DNA of 15,992 nt from Chloroflexota bacterium. Its GTDB lineage: Bacteria; Chloroflexota; Anaerolineae; Ardenticatenales; Ardenticatenaceae. The stretch's first letter is position 1. Each line of letters begins with the position of its first letter. The notes beneath the pieces were generated by a model. The model worked only from the letters and a program-made list of their open reading frames with translations. It did not search any database and had not been told where the DNA came from. Below are positions 1 through 6,940 of this stretch, piece by piece. The DNA lies in the NCBI GenBank assembly GCA_003520455.1, contig DOUV01000901.1, positions 1-15,992 on the forward strand, given 5' to 3'. Position numbers and translations under genes: made by a program.

Positions 1-795
1 GTCCTCGTGCGGGACGCTCGGCGGAATCGGCAGAGCGAGCGGGCCGAACCGTGCAGCACCGGCCTCCGCGCGGCCGACAAGCACATTTCCCACGCCCAGG
101 AACGTCGCGACAAAGAGCGATTCGGGCCGGGCGTAGAGCGCCTCGGCCGCACCAACCTCCAGGAGGTGCCCGCGTTCGATCACCCCGATGCGGTCGGCCA
201 GCTCGAAGGCCTCCTCCTGATCGTGCGTCACCAGGATGGTCGTCACACTCAACCGATCCTGGATCTCCTTGAGACTGCGCCGCAACTGCGCGCGGATCTT
301 CACGTCCAGGGCCCCGAAGGGCTCATCGAGCAACAACACGTTTGGCTCGTAGGCTAGCGCGCGCGCCAGGGCCACCCGCTGCTGCTGGCCACCGGAGAGT
401 TGATTCGCGTAGCGGTCGCCCAGCCCCGCCAAGCCGACGAGGTCGAGCAATTGCTCGCGTCGCCGCGCGCGCTCCGTCGATGGCACCTTACGAATTTTGA
501 GGCCGAACTCGATGTTCTCGGCGACGCTCATGTGACGGAAGATCGAATAGTTTTGGAAGACGAAGCCAGTGCCGCGCTGCTGCGGCGACACCATCGTCAC
601 ATCGCGACCGTGGAGCAGGATCCGCCCGCCGTCAGGCCGCGAGAGCCCCGCGATGAGCCGCAGGATCGTGCTCTTGCCACTGCCACTCGCCCCCAGCAGC
701 ACGAAAAGCTCACCGTCAGCTACCTCCAGCGATACCTGGTCCACCACGAGCTGGCTGCCGAACCGCTTCGTGAGCCGGTCGAGAACGATAGACAT
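1..795 (-). CDS. cysA: Sulfate/thiosulfate-type ABC transporter ATP-binding protein (partial)
   Basis: ATPase of an importer; it hydrolyses ATP at the inner face of the membrane to drive uptake. Reading from the ATG at 795, 265 codons are open to the window edge, so the C-terminus is missing. Visible: Walker A GASGSGKS (residues 35-42), Q-loop Gln81, signature LSGGQ (133-137), Walker B LLLDEP (154-159), GALD D-loop and H-loop His191. A GGAGG lies 5 nt before the ATG. The 'FVFQNYSIFRHMSV' stretch resembles CysA. It lies 28 nt after the permease and in the same direction as the permease and Sbp-like binding protein, which is why I call sulfate rather than molybdate. The domain beyond about residue 235, which usually carries a regulatory fold in this family, is mostly outside the window. 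Family call is secure; substrate is inferred from the neighbours. Confidence 0.9.
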   Translation of the reverse strand, partial: MSIVLDRLTKRFGSQLVVDQVSLEVADGELFVLLGASGSGKSTILRLIAGLSRPDGGRILLHGRDVTMVSPQQRGTGFVFQNYSIFRHMSVAENIEFGLKIRKVPSTERARRREQLLDLVGLAGLGDRYANQLSGGQQQRVALARALAYEPNVLLLDEPFGALDVKIRAQLRRSLKEIQDRLSVTTILVTHDQEEAFELADRIGVIERGHLLEVGAAEALYARPESLFVATFLGVGNVLVGRAEAGAARFGPLALPIPPSVPHED

Positions 796-823
796 CCATT
801 CCTCCAGAAGTAGTGATCGTTGA

Positions 824-1654
824 TCATTTCCCTGCTCGGCTGCTGTAGCGCAGCAGAAAGAAGAAGATCATAAAGGAGAGCAGCGCCAGCACCGCCGCAA
901 CGGCATTGGCCGCGGCGAGGTTTCCAGCCTCGAACTGGGCGAAGATGTAGAGCGGCGCGGTCTGGGTGCGCAGCCGAAGATTGCCGGAGACCAGGACGGT
1001 TGCGCCGAATTCGCCCAGAGAATGCGCAAAGGTTAGTAACGCACCCGTGAAGAGCCCGCCGCGCAACGCCGGCAGGATCACGTACAGGAATGTCTGCCAG
1101 CGGTTGGCCCCAATGGTGTAGGCAACCTCCTCATAGGTGGCCTCGAGCTCGTCCAACAGCGGTTTGACAGCCCCAAGCATGTAGGGAAAAGTCACAAAGA
1201 GATGGGCCAGGAGTATGCCGACGGGTGTGAACATCGGTTGCAGTCCCAGCGGCCCCAACAGGCGGCCCAACAGTCCAATCGGCCCCCACAACAGTAAGAG
1301 CGAGGTGCCAACAACAACTGTGGGGATTGCCACCGGCAGATTGACGATGATGCCCAGGGGCTGCTCACCGGGGAAATGATACTTGCTCAACACGTAGGCC
1401 GCGAAGGTGCCTAACACCCCGTTGATCGCCGCGGTGGCAAAAGCGATGAGCAGGCTGAAGCGCAGCGCGAATTGGGCGTCGGGCGCGCGCAGAGCCACCA
1501 CGAATGCATCCAGCCCACCGCGCAAGGCGAACACGAAGATCGCCGCCAACGGCAAGAGGAGCAGCGGCAAGAGCACCAGAACCAGTATCCCGGCCGGCAC
1601 GAGGGCCGCCGGGCGCGGGGGCGAGACCGGGACGTCCAGAATCGTCACACTCAT
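824..1654 (-). CDS. Sulfate-type ABC transporter permease (CysT/CysW family)
   Basis: Inner-membrane channel subunit of the importer, 276 aa. It has an N-terminal membrane segment (about residues 16-45), several further hydrophobic helices, and the cytoplasmic coupling loop EEVAYTIGANRWQTFLYVILP (about 175-195), the EAA motif that docks on the ATPase. The stretch 'SLGEFGATVLVSGN' near residues 212-225 is close to the conserved segment of CysT/CysW. The ATG overlaps the TGA of the binding-protein gene (ATGA), indicating translational coupling. Classical sulfate importers carry two different permeases (CysT and CysW); only one is visible here, so it may act as a homodimer, as in molybdate importers, or a second permease may lie left of the window. 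Confidence 0.9.
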   Translation of the reverse strand: MSVTILDVPVSPPRPAALVPAGILVLVLLPLLLLPLAAIFVFALRGGLDAFVVALRAPDAQFALRFSLLIAFATAAINGVLGTFAAYVLSKYHFPGEQPLGIIVNLPVAIPTVVVGTSLLLLWGPIGLLGRLLGPLGLQPMFTPVGILLAHLFVTFPYMLGAVKPLLDELEATYEEVAYTIGANRWQTFLYVILPALRGGLFTGALLTFAHSLGEFGATVLVSGNLRLRTQTAPLYIFAQFEAGNLAAANAVAAVLALLSFMIFFFLLRYSSRAGK

Positions 1655-2706
1655 CGTCCCAACTCCTTCAAGACCTGACTCTTCCAGACACCATCCACAA
1701 TCTCGCGCCTGGCCCGAGCCCAGCCGCCGAAGTCGTCAATCGTGAAAGGGTCCGCGATCCTCCCGAATGCCGGATTGGCCTCATTCAGGCCCTCATTTAC
1801 ACTCCGAAAACCGTACTCGACGAAGAGGTGCTGAGCGTCCTCGCTCCAGAGAAAGGCAACGAAGGCACCCACCAGTTCGCGTTCCTCGGGAGCCACATTC
1901 CGGTCGATTACCACCAGCGTATGCTCGCTGAGAATTGTACTCCGTGGGTAGATGATCTCCGCCTGAAGCTTGCCACGCGCCTCATCAAACAGAGCTTCCT
2001 GCTCGTAGGTGATGAGCGCATCACCGAAGCCGTTCTCGAACTGGGTCCGTGCGGCGCGCGCGGAGGCAGCTTGGGCGACAACGTTGCGCCAGAGGCCCAG
2101 CAAGAGATCTCTGCCCCCCTGTTCGCCGAGCGCTGGATGCTCGCGCACGCCGGCGCCATACTCGGCCACAATCGCCCAGTTGGCACCACCGGAGGTCAGC
2201 GGGTCGGGGTGGACCACCCGCACGCCGGGCCGCGTCAGGTCGGCGAAGTCGTGAATCCCTATGGGGTTTCCCGGTCGTACTAGAATGATGAAGGGAGTAC
2301 GATTAACGACACCGTGATGCGGCAGGTTGCGCCAGTTCTGGGGAGACGTGACGCCCGCATCGGCGAGTCGCTGCGCATCCAGTTCGAGCGAGAGCAGCGC
2401 CAGATCAGCGGGCACGCCCATGATCAGCTGGTTGGTGACCGTACCAGAACCAGCGAAGGCGCTGATAAACTCGACCCGCTCGCCGGTACGCGCCTGCCAC
2501 TCGGCTTGAAAGGCTGGGAAGATCGCTTGCTGCATTACTTCCCCGAGAATGCTAAAGCCATAGAAGATGATTGTGCGGGGCTGGGTCGCCCGTCTGGGGA
2601 GTGGCAACCACGGCGAGATCGCGTACAGACAGAGCCCTCCCAAGACCACTGCCGGAAGCATTGTCTGCAGCCGTCCGGCGAGCACGCGCCGCTTCAGGAT
2701 CATCAT
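1651..2706 (-). CDS. Sulfate ABC transporter substrate-binding protein (Sbp/CysP family)
   Basis: Extracytoplasmic binding protein, 351 aa from the ATG at 2706, that would capture sulfate or a similar oxyanion for the permease. The N-terminus has basic residues (LKRRVLAGR) followed by a hydrophobic segment, as in a signal peptide or anchor. Family features: FAGSG near the start of the mature part, 'VRPGNPIGIHDFADL', the ligand-loop-like 'HPDPLTSGGANWAI', 'FENGFGDALITYEQEAL' and 'YPRSTILSEHTLVVID', matching the order of conserved blocks in E. coli Sbp. The reading frame is open up to 2871, but the upstream part is not signal-like. GGAGG sits 4 nt before ATG 2706 and 7 nt before ATG 2703, so either of these two codons is the real start. 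First gene of the importer operon; divergent from the Crp-family gene. Confidence 0.88.
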   Translation of the reverse strand: MMILKRRVLAGRLQTMLPAVVLGGLCLYAISPWLPLPRRATQPRTIIFYGFSILGEVMQQAIFPAFQAEWQARTGERVEFISAFAGSGTVTNQLIMGVPADLALLSLELDAQRLADAGVTSPQNWRNLPHHGVVNRTPFIILVRPGNPIGIHDFADLTRPGVRVVHPDPLTSGGANWAIVAEYGAGVREHPALGEQGGRDLLLGLWRNVVAQAASARAARTQFENGFGDALITYEQEALFDEARGKLQAEIIYPRSTILSEHTLVVIDRNVAPEERELVGAFVAFLWSEDAQHLFVEYGFRSVNEGLNEANPAFGRIADPFTIDDFGGWARARREIVDGVWKSQVLKELGR

Positions 2707-2768
2707 AGGGCCTCCATTTCCTCCAACCACCGCTGAGGCAGCGAGGGGTGAGAGCACGAGCCGGATCT

Positions 2769-2784
2769 CCGATTGGTTTATCGG
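2769..2784. promoter_or_regulatory. Candidate operator (inverted repeat CCGAT-N6-ATCGG)
   Basis: A perfect 5-bp inverted repeat with a 6-bp centre lies in the 256-bp divergent region between the transporter operon and the Crp/Fnr-type gene. Crp/Fnr proteins bind short inverted repeats of this size, so it could be the local binding site. No convincing paired -35/-10 boxes were found nearby for either gene. A 5-bp repeat can arise by chance, so confidence is low. Confidence 0.25.
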
Positions 2785-2962
2785 CCAGTCACATGTATCA
2801 TTCCTTGAAAGTGTAACAGTAGCGGGGCCACAAAGAAATGGCTGGCTCATCACAATCGCGTCACCCGGCATAGTGCCTGGGCGGCAACTCTTCTGTCATG
2901 GGATCCGGCGGAGCAACCCACCCCAGCCCAGGTACCCGTTTGAGGCTACGTGGAGGCAACCA

Positions 2963-3640
2963 ATGACCAGCATGGTCAGCGAGAAGATAGGCTATCTCTC
3001 CGAGAGCAAGCTCTTCCAGGACTTCACGCCGGAAGAGATGCGAGAGATGGAGCAACGGACAACGATGCGGACCTGCCCACCGGGGCGCGTCTTCTACCGG
3101 GCCGGTGACCCAGGTGAGACTTTGTACATTCTCAAAGAGGGAATCGTCCACTTGTACCGGCTCGCCCCCGATGGTCGCAAACTGATTGTCGCGACGTTGG
3201 GCAAGGGAACAATTTTTGGTGAGATGGCGCTCATCGGTCAGGGGATGCACAACACCTTCGCCGAGGCGGCGACCGATGCCCGCATCTGCATCATGAGTCG
3301 CACGGAGGTCGAGTACCTGCTGCTCAACAAGCCGCAGATGGCGCTCCGGATGCTCGCCATTATCGGCGAGCGGCTCCGCCAGACCGAGGAGCAACTCGAG
3401 CAGATTGCATTCGGCAGCGTTTCCAGCCGCCTGGCCAACCGGCTGCTCGAGCTCGGTGGGCACAGCCGTACGGTTGAAGGCTACACCCACCAGGAGCTGG
3501 CCGAGATGATCGGCACCTATCGGGAGACAGTCACGGCCACCCTGAACGACTTCAAAGCGCAGGGGTTGATCGCGATCGGCCGTAAGCATATCGAGATTCT
3601 GGACCGCCCTGCTCTCGAGGCGCTTGCGGTCACCGGGTAA
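2963..3640 (+). CDS. Crp/Fnr-family transcriptional regulator
   Basis: Cytoplasmic DNA-binding regulator of 225 aa. A cyclic-nucleotide-binding-type beta barrel spans about residues 18-120 (motif 'GTIFGEMALIGQG', 82-94), then a long dimer helix (124-150) and a winged helix-turn-helix (152-215) with recognition helix 'GTYRETVTATL', in which Arg187 and Glu188 match the base-contacting Arg-Glu of CRP. The cAMP-contacting Arg-Ser/Thr pair of CRP is replaced by HNTF, and only two Cys (38, 109) are present, so neither cAMP binding nor an FNR-type cluster is supported. Start ATG 2963 has GGAGG 6 nt upstream; upstream codons in the same frame are not protein-like. Being divergent from a sulfate importer suggests a CysR-like role, which is inference. 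Confidence 0.88.
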   Translation: MTSMVSEKIGYLSESKLFQDFTPEEMREMEQRTTMRTCPPGRVFYRAGDPGETLYILKEGIVHLYRLAPDGRKLIVATLGKGTIFGEMALIGQGMHNTFAEAATDARICIMSRTEVEYLLLNKPQMALRMLAIIGERLRQTEEQLEQIAFGSVSSRLANRLLELGGHSRTVEGYTHQELAEMIGTYRETVTATLNDFKAQGLIAIGRKHIEILDRPALEALAVTG

Positions 3641-3874
3641 GCACGTACGGGAAAGACGCCCGATGCCCGATCCGGTCCGGACGCCGTCCGAGCTGCCGGT
3701 GGTCGATGCTTGCGCTCACGAAGATGGAGCGACTCGCAAGCGGGTGGTCCAGCATAGTATGGGATTACGACGAGGGGAAGTGACACGCTCCAGGGGGAGA
3801 TGTCCTGCGTATCAGGCCCACCGTAGGGGCCGCCTGTCATCACATTTTCACGTCTCACGCCTCAGCGATCCGGC

Positions 3875-5668
3875 TCAGAGCGCGGAGCTGTAGACCCGGT
3901 TGCGCCCCATTGCCTTGGCCTGGTACAGAGCCCTGTCGGCGGAGTGAAGGAGCGTCTCCGGCTGCTCCAGGCCCTCGGGGAAGGTCGCCACGCCCACGCT
4001 GATGGTGAGCCGGCCGGAGGGTTGGGTTTCCCGATGGGCAAAGGGATGCTGCTCCACCGCGGCCCGGATCTTCTCTCCCACCACGAGGGCCGCGGCCCGG
4101 GCTGTCTCGGGGAGCAGAATCACGAACTCTTCCCCGCCATAGCGCGCCACCAGGTCCGTTTCCCGGACGCTGCCCTGCAGGAGAATCGCCAGCTCGCGCA
4201 GGACAACATCGCCCGCCGGGTGGCCGTGGGTGTCGTTGTACACCTTGAAATGATCGAGGTCCGTCATGATCAGGGTGAGAGCATGCTCGTATCGCCGGGC
4301 GCGGCGGAACTCGTCGGCCAGGCGCTCCTCAAGCACCCGCCGGTTCGCCAGGCCGGTCAGGGGATCAGTGGTGGCCAGCCGCCGCGTCTCCTGGTACAGG
4401 CGGACGTTCATGAGCGCGACCGCGATTTGGCTGGCGATGGCGGCGAGGAGGTCCTGTTCCAGGGGCGAGGGTTTGTGCTCCTGGCGGCTGTGAAGCCTTA
4501 AGCCCCCTAGAACCTGGCCCTCGGCCTCCAAAGGCAGGTCGCAGTAGCCGTGCAGACCCTTGCGCACGTAGGCCAGGCGGGACCGGTGCTCATCCTGGCT
4601 CACATCTTCGAGGGAGAGGAACTTCCGCCGCTCAGCCATCGCACTGCACAGGGTGGGAGTGGGACGGTCAGCCTCGGCGGTGAGCCAATCGGGCCAAAAA
4701 CCTTGATGGGCCCGCACCACCAGCCGTTGTAGCCCCGGCTCGAACAGACTGACCTCGCCGGCATCCGCGCCGGTGATCTCCAACACTTTCTCCAGGGTTT
4801 GCCGCAGCCACTCTTCGAGGGGCGCGCTCTGGCTGAGGAGTACCGCGGTACTGCTCAACGCTGAGAGCTCCCGCAACCGGCGGCGAAGCTCGCCATCGGC
4901 GGCCTCCAGCCGGGCCAACATCTCGTTGAGGCTGCGCATGAGCTCCCCCAGTTCGTGGTGAGGCATAGCACGATCCGGGATCCGCCGTGGGGCCGGGCGG
5001 CCCTCGCCAACGTCGCGGTTGGCAGCAACCACGAGACGCAGCGGACGCACGAGACTGCGTTCCAGGTAGAACCAGAGTGGCACGACGAGCAGGGCCGCCA
5101 GGAGGAGCGCAAACAGGCCGAGGGCCGCCACCTGGCGCCACACCAGGGGCGCGAATGGCCGATAGGGCATGCTGAGGTGCAGCCCACCAGTAATGCGGGC
5201 GGCCTCGACCGGGTCGGCATGGAGGGGCAGGCTCAGATCGAGCACGGGGAGACCACGGTGGGTCATCTCCTCGAACGCCACTGGGAGTTCTCCAGCCAAC
5301 ACACGCTGCAATCCTGGTTCTGCGTGGCCGATCGCCTCGTCGACAGGTTTGCCAACATCCCCGAGGTCGGTGGCCGCCACGACCCGGCCCGCAAGGTCCA
5401 CCACCACCGCGTCGTACCCGGCATCAGCGCCGCCCCCTCGCCGGAAGGTATCCAGCAACGCCTGACCCTGCGCCGGTCCGCCCTGCTCCAGGCCACTTGC
5501 CAGCGCAACAGCGGTGGAGAGCATCTGCGTCCGTAGGAGCGCCCGGGTCCGGGCCTGCACGACGATGAGCCCAACGGCCCCGCTGAGCACCATCGCCAGG
5601 AGAACCGCCAGAACGCCGTACGTCAGGAGTTGCCCCCTGAGTGTCCGGGCCATTGCGTGCCACACCAC
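3875..5668 (-). CDS. Membrane GAF-GGDEF diguanylate cyclase
   Basis: Predicted to make cyclic di-GMP from two GTP. Numbering from GTG 5668 (597 aa): membrane segment about 13-37, extracytoplasmic sensor region 38-178, second membrane segment about 179-201, HAMP-like linker 202-255, GAF domain about 268-425, GGDEF domain 430-595. The active site is intact, GGEEF (511-515), with Mg-binding Asp470 in TDLDHF. RETD (502-505) lies exactly five residues before GGEEF, the inhibitory I-site, so product inhibition is expected. Start is uncertain: GTG 5668 or the next GTG follows a GGAG at usable spacing, while ATG 5653 gives the tidier N-terminus (MARTLRGQ). It runs convergent to the Crp-type gene across a 234-bp gap in which I see only weak GC-rich hairpins. 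An unusual terminator lies just upstream of the start. Confidence 0.92.
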   Translation of the reverse strand: MVWHAMARTLRGQLLTYGVLAVLLAMVLSGAVGLIVVQARTRALLRTQMLSTAVALASGLEQGGPAQGQALLDTFRRGGGADAGYDAVVVDLAGRVVAATDLGDVGKPVDEAIGHAEPGLQRVLAGELPVAFEEMTHRGLPVLDLSLPLHADPVEAARITGGLHLSMPYRPFAPLVWRQVAALGLFALLLAALLVVPLWFYLERSLVRPLRLVVAANRDVGEGRPAPRRIPDRAMPHHELGELMRSLNEMLARLEAADGELRRRLRELSALSSTAVLLSQSAPLEEWLRQTLEKVLEITGADAGEVSLFEPGLQRLVVRAHQGFWPDWLTAEADRPTPTLCSAMAERRKFLSLEDVSQDEHRSRLAYVRKGLHGYCDLPLEAEGQVLGGLRLHSRQEHKPSPLEQDLLAAIASQIAVALMNVRLYQETRRLATTDPLTGLANRRVLEERLADEFRRARRYEHALTLIMTDLDHFKVYNDTHGHPAGDVVLRELAILLQGSVRETDLVARYGGEEFVILLPETARAAALVVGEKIRAAVEQHPFAHRETQPSGRLTISVGVATFPEGLEQPETLLHSADRALYQAKAMGRNRVYSSAL

Positions 5669-5690
5669 CCTACTCCACGTGAGCGTTTTT

Positions 5691-5724
5691 CAATAAACAA
5701 AAAGAGGGGGTTTTCCCCCTCTTT
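5691..5724 (-). terminator. Intrinsic terminator just upstream of the diguanylate cyclase
   Basis: On the minus strand there is a perfect 10-bp stem (AAAGAGGGGG / CCCCCTCTTT) with a 4-nt loop, followed by a U-rich tract (TTGTTTATT directly after the arm, which itself ends TTT). On the plus strand the stem is followed by ACCCC, so the direction is minus. It ends 22 nt before the cyclase start codon, in the same direction, so it acts on a transcript entering the cyclase rather than at a gene end. Confidence 0.8.
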
Positions 5725-5780
5725 ACCCCTTTCCAGCGCTGCGACAGGCAAGAAAGAGGAGATGTCTACCCACTATTCCT
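5691..5780 (-). ncRNA. Candidate small RNA or attenuated leader of the diguanylate cyclase
   Basis: A near-consensus promoter (5786-5814) would start RNA near 5778-5780, and the intrinsic terminator would end it near 5691, giving about 90 nt with no convincing ORF. Within it, CTCCTCTTT (minus strand, 5761-5753) can pair with the 5' arm of the terminator, AAAGAGGGG (8 Watson-Crick pairs and one G-U), giving an alternative antiterminator fold. This supports either a free-standing small RNA or a leader in which termination upstream of the cyclase is regulated. I could not match it to the c-di-GMP, cobalamin, 6S or SRP RNA patterns I remember. Confidence 0.4.
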
Positions 5781-5785
5781 CTGCT

Positions 5786-5814
5786 ACTATAGCTCTTGAA
5801 AGCAGCGCTGTCAA
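5786..5814 (-). promoter_or_regulatory. Sigma-70-type promoter reading toward the diguanylate cyclase
   Basis: Minus strand: TTGACA (5814-5809), a 17-nt spacer, and TATAGT (5791-5786), i.e. 6/6 and 5/6 consensus matches at ideal spacing. The palindrome CAGCGCTG overlaps the -35 box (5803-5810) and recurs in the leader at 5734-5741, a possible operator pair. It is by far the best promoter match I found in the window. Confidence 0.65.
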
Positions 5815-6077
5815 TGCCGATTTTGTAGAACTTTCGCTCAAATTGGAAGAGTGTGCCCGGAGAAGACAGTGGAGCGCCCCTTCGCTCCGACCTTTAGCAC
5901 CCCGCATTCCAAAGAAGAGCGAGAACTTTAACGCTGCCGTGCTTCCTGATACGGCAATCCGGTTTCAGCCAAATCCGCCATCTCCGCGCCCCACGCAGGC
6001 CTGGCCGAAGAGGCAGGTGGGCTCCGGCAGTCACCACCACCTGGGGGGAAGGGCCGCGGAAATCAGCAGGAGGATGG
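5815..6077. other. Rest of the mocA-cyclase intergenic gap
   Basis: No gene is supported here. It contains small hairpins only: GGAGCG/CGCTCC (5871-5888, 6-nt loop), GCCGT/ACGGC (5936-5955), and a 7-bp stem CAGGTGG/CCACCTG on the minus strand just after mocA, none followed by a U-tract. The open plus-strand frame crossing the gap continues through mocA in antisense and does not look like a protein. Confidence 0.5.
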
Positions 6078-6695
6078 CTACGCCGAAGGGTCTGCTTGCG
6101 TGGTCCACCGGCGCAACTCTCGCCGATACTCCTCAGGCGTGTCCATATCGCGGAGTACGGAATCAGTCTCCACAACAACGTACCGGATATCGCCGGCGTG
6201 GGCGTTGATCGCGTGGCGGAGCGTTTTGTCTGCCCCCAGAGAGACAATCTCGGGCCAACGCGCCCGGTCGATCAAGATCGGGTGCCCCCGGCGCATCTGG
6301 TAGCTGGGGATGACCAGGCGACCGGGGACATCCTGGTAGGCGTCAAGCACCCGCCGAACCACTCCGGCTTCAAGGTGCGGTTGGTCGCCCAGCACGATGA
6401 GAGCAGCGCTCACCGACGGTCCCAGTGCGGACAAGCCGCACTGGACTGAGCAGAGAACCTCCCCGGTCTGATAGTTGGGATTGAAAACCGGCCGGACGGC
6501 CCAGGCGGCCAGGGTCGCCTCGATCGCGTGCCGCTTGTGACCGGTGATCACCACGACCTCATCCAGCGCGCACCTGAGAAGAACAGACACAACCTGCTCG
6601 ATCACAGTGTGTGGACCGAAAGGAAGCAACTGCTTGGGCGTGCCCATCCGGGTGGAGAGACCGGCGGCGACCACGATTGCGGAGATCTGTCCCAT
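6078..6695 (-). CDS. mocA: Molybdenum cofactor cytidylyltransferase (MocA family)
   Basis: Transfers CMP from CTP to molybdopterin-Mo, giving the cytosine-dinucleotide cofactor used by bacterial xanthine-oxidase-family enzymes. 205 aa from ATG 6695, typical for the family (about 190-205). Visible motifs: nucleotide-binding loop AAGLSTRMGTPKQLLPF (10-26), NPNYQTG (72-78), metal-site GDQPHL (103-108), RGHPIL (136-141) and DMDTPEEY near the C-terminus. The frame is open to 6839, but the Rossmann-like start IVVAAG fixes the real start at MGQISAIVVAAG; the promoter at 6755-6783 lies inside that longer frame, which supports this. The ribosome site is weak. The three molybdenum-hydroxylase subunits 3.6 kb away are the obvious client. 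MobA (GMP transfer) is the alternative but fits the motifs and context less well. Confidence 0.88.
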   Translation of the reverse strand: MGQISAIVVAAGLSTRMGTPKQLLPFGPHTVIEQVVSVLLRCALDEVVVITGHKRHAIEATLAAWAVRPVFNPNYQTGEVLCSVQCGLSALGPSVSAALIVLGDQPHLEAGVVRRVLDAYQDVPGRLVIPSYQMRRGHPILIDRARWPEIVSLGADKTLRHAINAHAGDIRYVVVETDSVLRDMDTPEEYRRELRRWTTQADPSA

Positions 6696-6754
6696 TTTTA
6701 GAAAATCCCTACCGTCCGAGTTATCTGTGCACCTTGACCGCGGCACACCGTTCG

Positions 6755-6783
6755 AGTATAACATGGGCCGACTTTTGTTACAA
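6755..6783 (-). promoter_or_regulatory. Candidate sigma-70-type promoter of mocA
   Basis: Minus strand: TTGTAA (6783-6778), 17-nt spacer, TATACT (6760-6755); 4/6 and 5/6 consensus matches. Transcription would start near 6748, leaving about a 50-nt leader before ATG 6695. Confidence 0.55.
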
Positions 6784-6855
6784 TCATTATTGACAGCGAC
6801 TCGGTCTGGTTTAATCCCGTGAAGCGGGAACAGAGCCACAGGCTCAAATCAGTTC

Positions 6856-6883
6856 TGGACAAGAGTCTGGTTTATGCTAGACT
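6856..6883 (+). promoter_or_regulatory. Weak candidate promoter of the histidine kinase operon
   Basis: TGGACA (6856-6861), 16-nt spacer, TAGACT (6878-6883), matching consensus at 5/6 and 4/6 positions, about 58 nt before the kinase ATG. Weak but correctly placed in the divergent mocA-kinase region. Confidence 0.3.
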
Positions 6884-6940
6884 GAGAAAATCCCGACGTC
6901 GCACAAGAGAGATCCCCTCGCAAGGGCAGGCAGGTACGAG

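Noticed and set aside
1504..2283. Long plus-strand frame (259 aa)
   Set aside because: It is antisense to the permease and binding-protein genes, has low-complexity Arg/Pro/Ala runs, and the minus-strand products match known families.
2707..2871. N-terminal extension of the binding protein to 2871
   Set aside because: The extension lacks signal-peptide character and would fill the divergent promoter region; GGAGG and the basic-hydrophobic N-terminus fit 2706/2703.
2861..3589. Minus-strand frame (242 aa) opposite the Crp-type gene
   Set aside because: It is a shadow of the Crp/Fnr gene, whose sense product has a complete cNBD and helix-turn-helix.
6000..6077. Cobalamin or Moco riboswitch-like sequence after mocA
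   Set aside because: GC-rich pieces loosely recall such motifs, but no full consensus could be aligned and it lies downstream of a gene end rather than in a clear leader.
5762..6208. Possible plus-strand gene in the mocA-cyclase gap
   Set aside because: GAGGAG abuts the ATG with only 1-2 nt spacing, the product is Pro/Arg/Ser-rich with no family feature, and its end is antisense to mocA.
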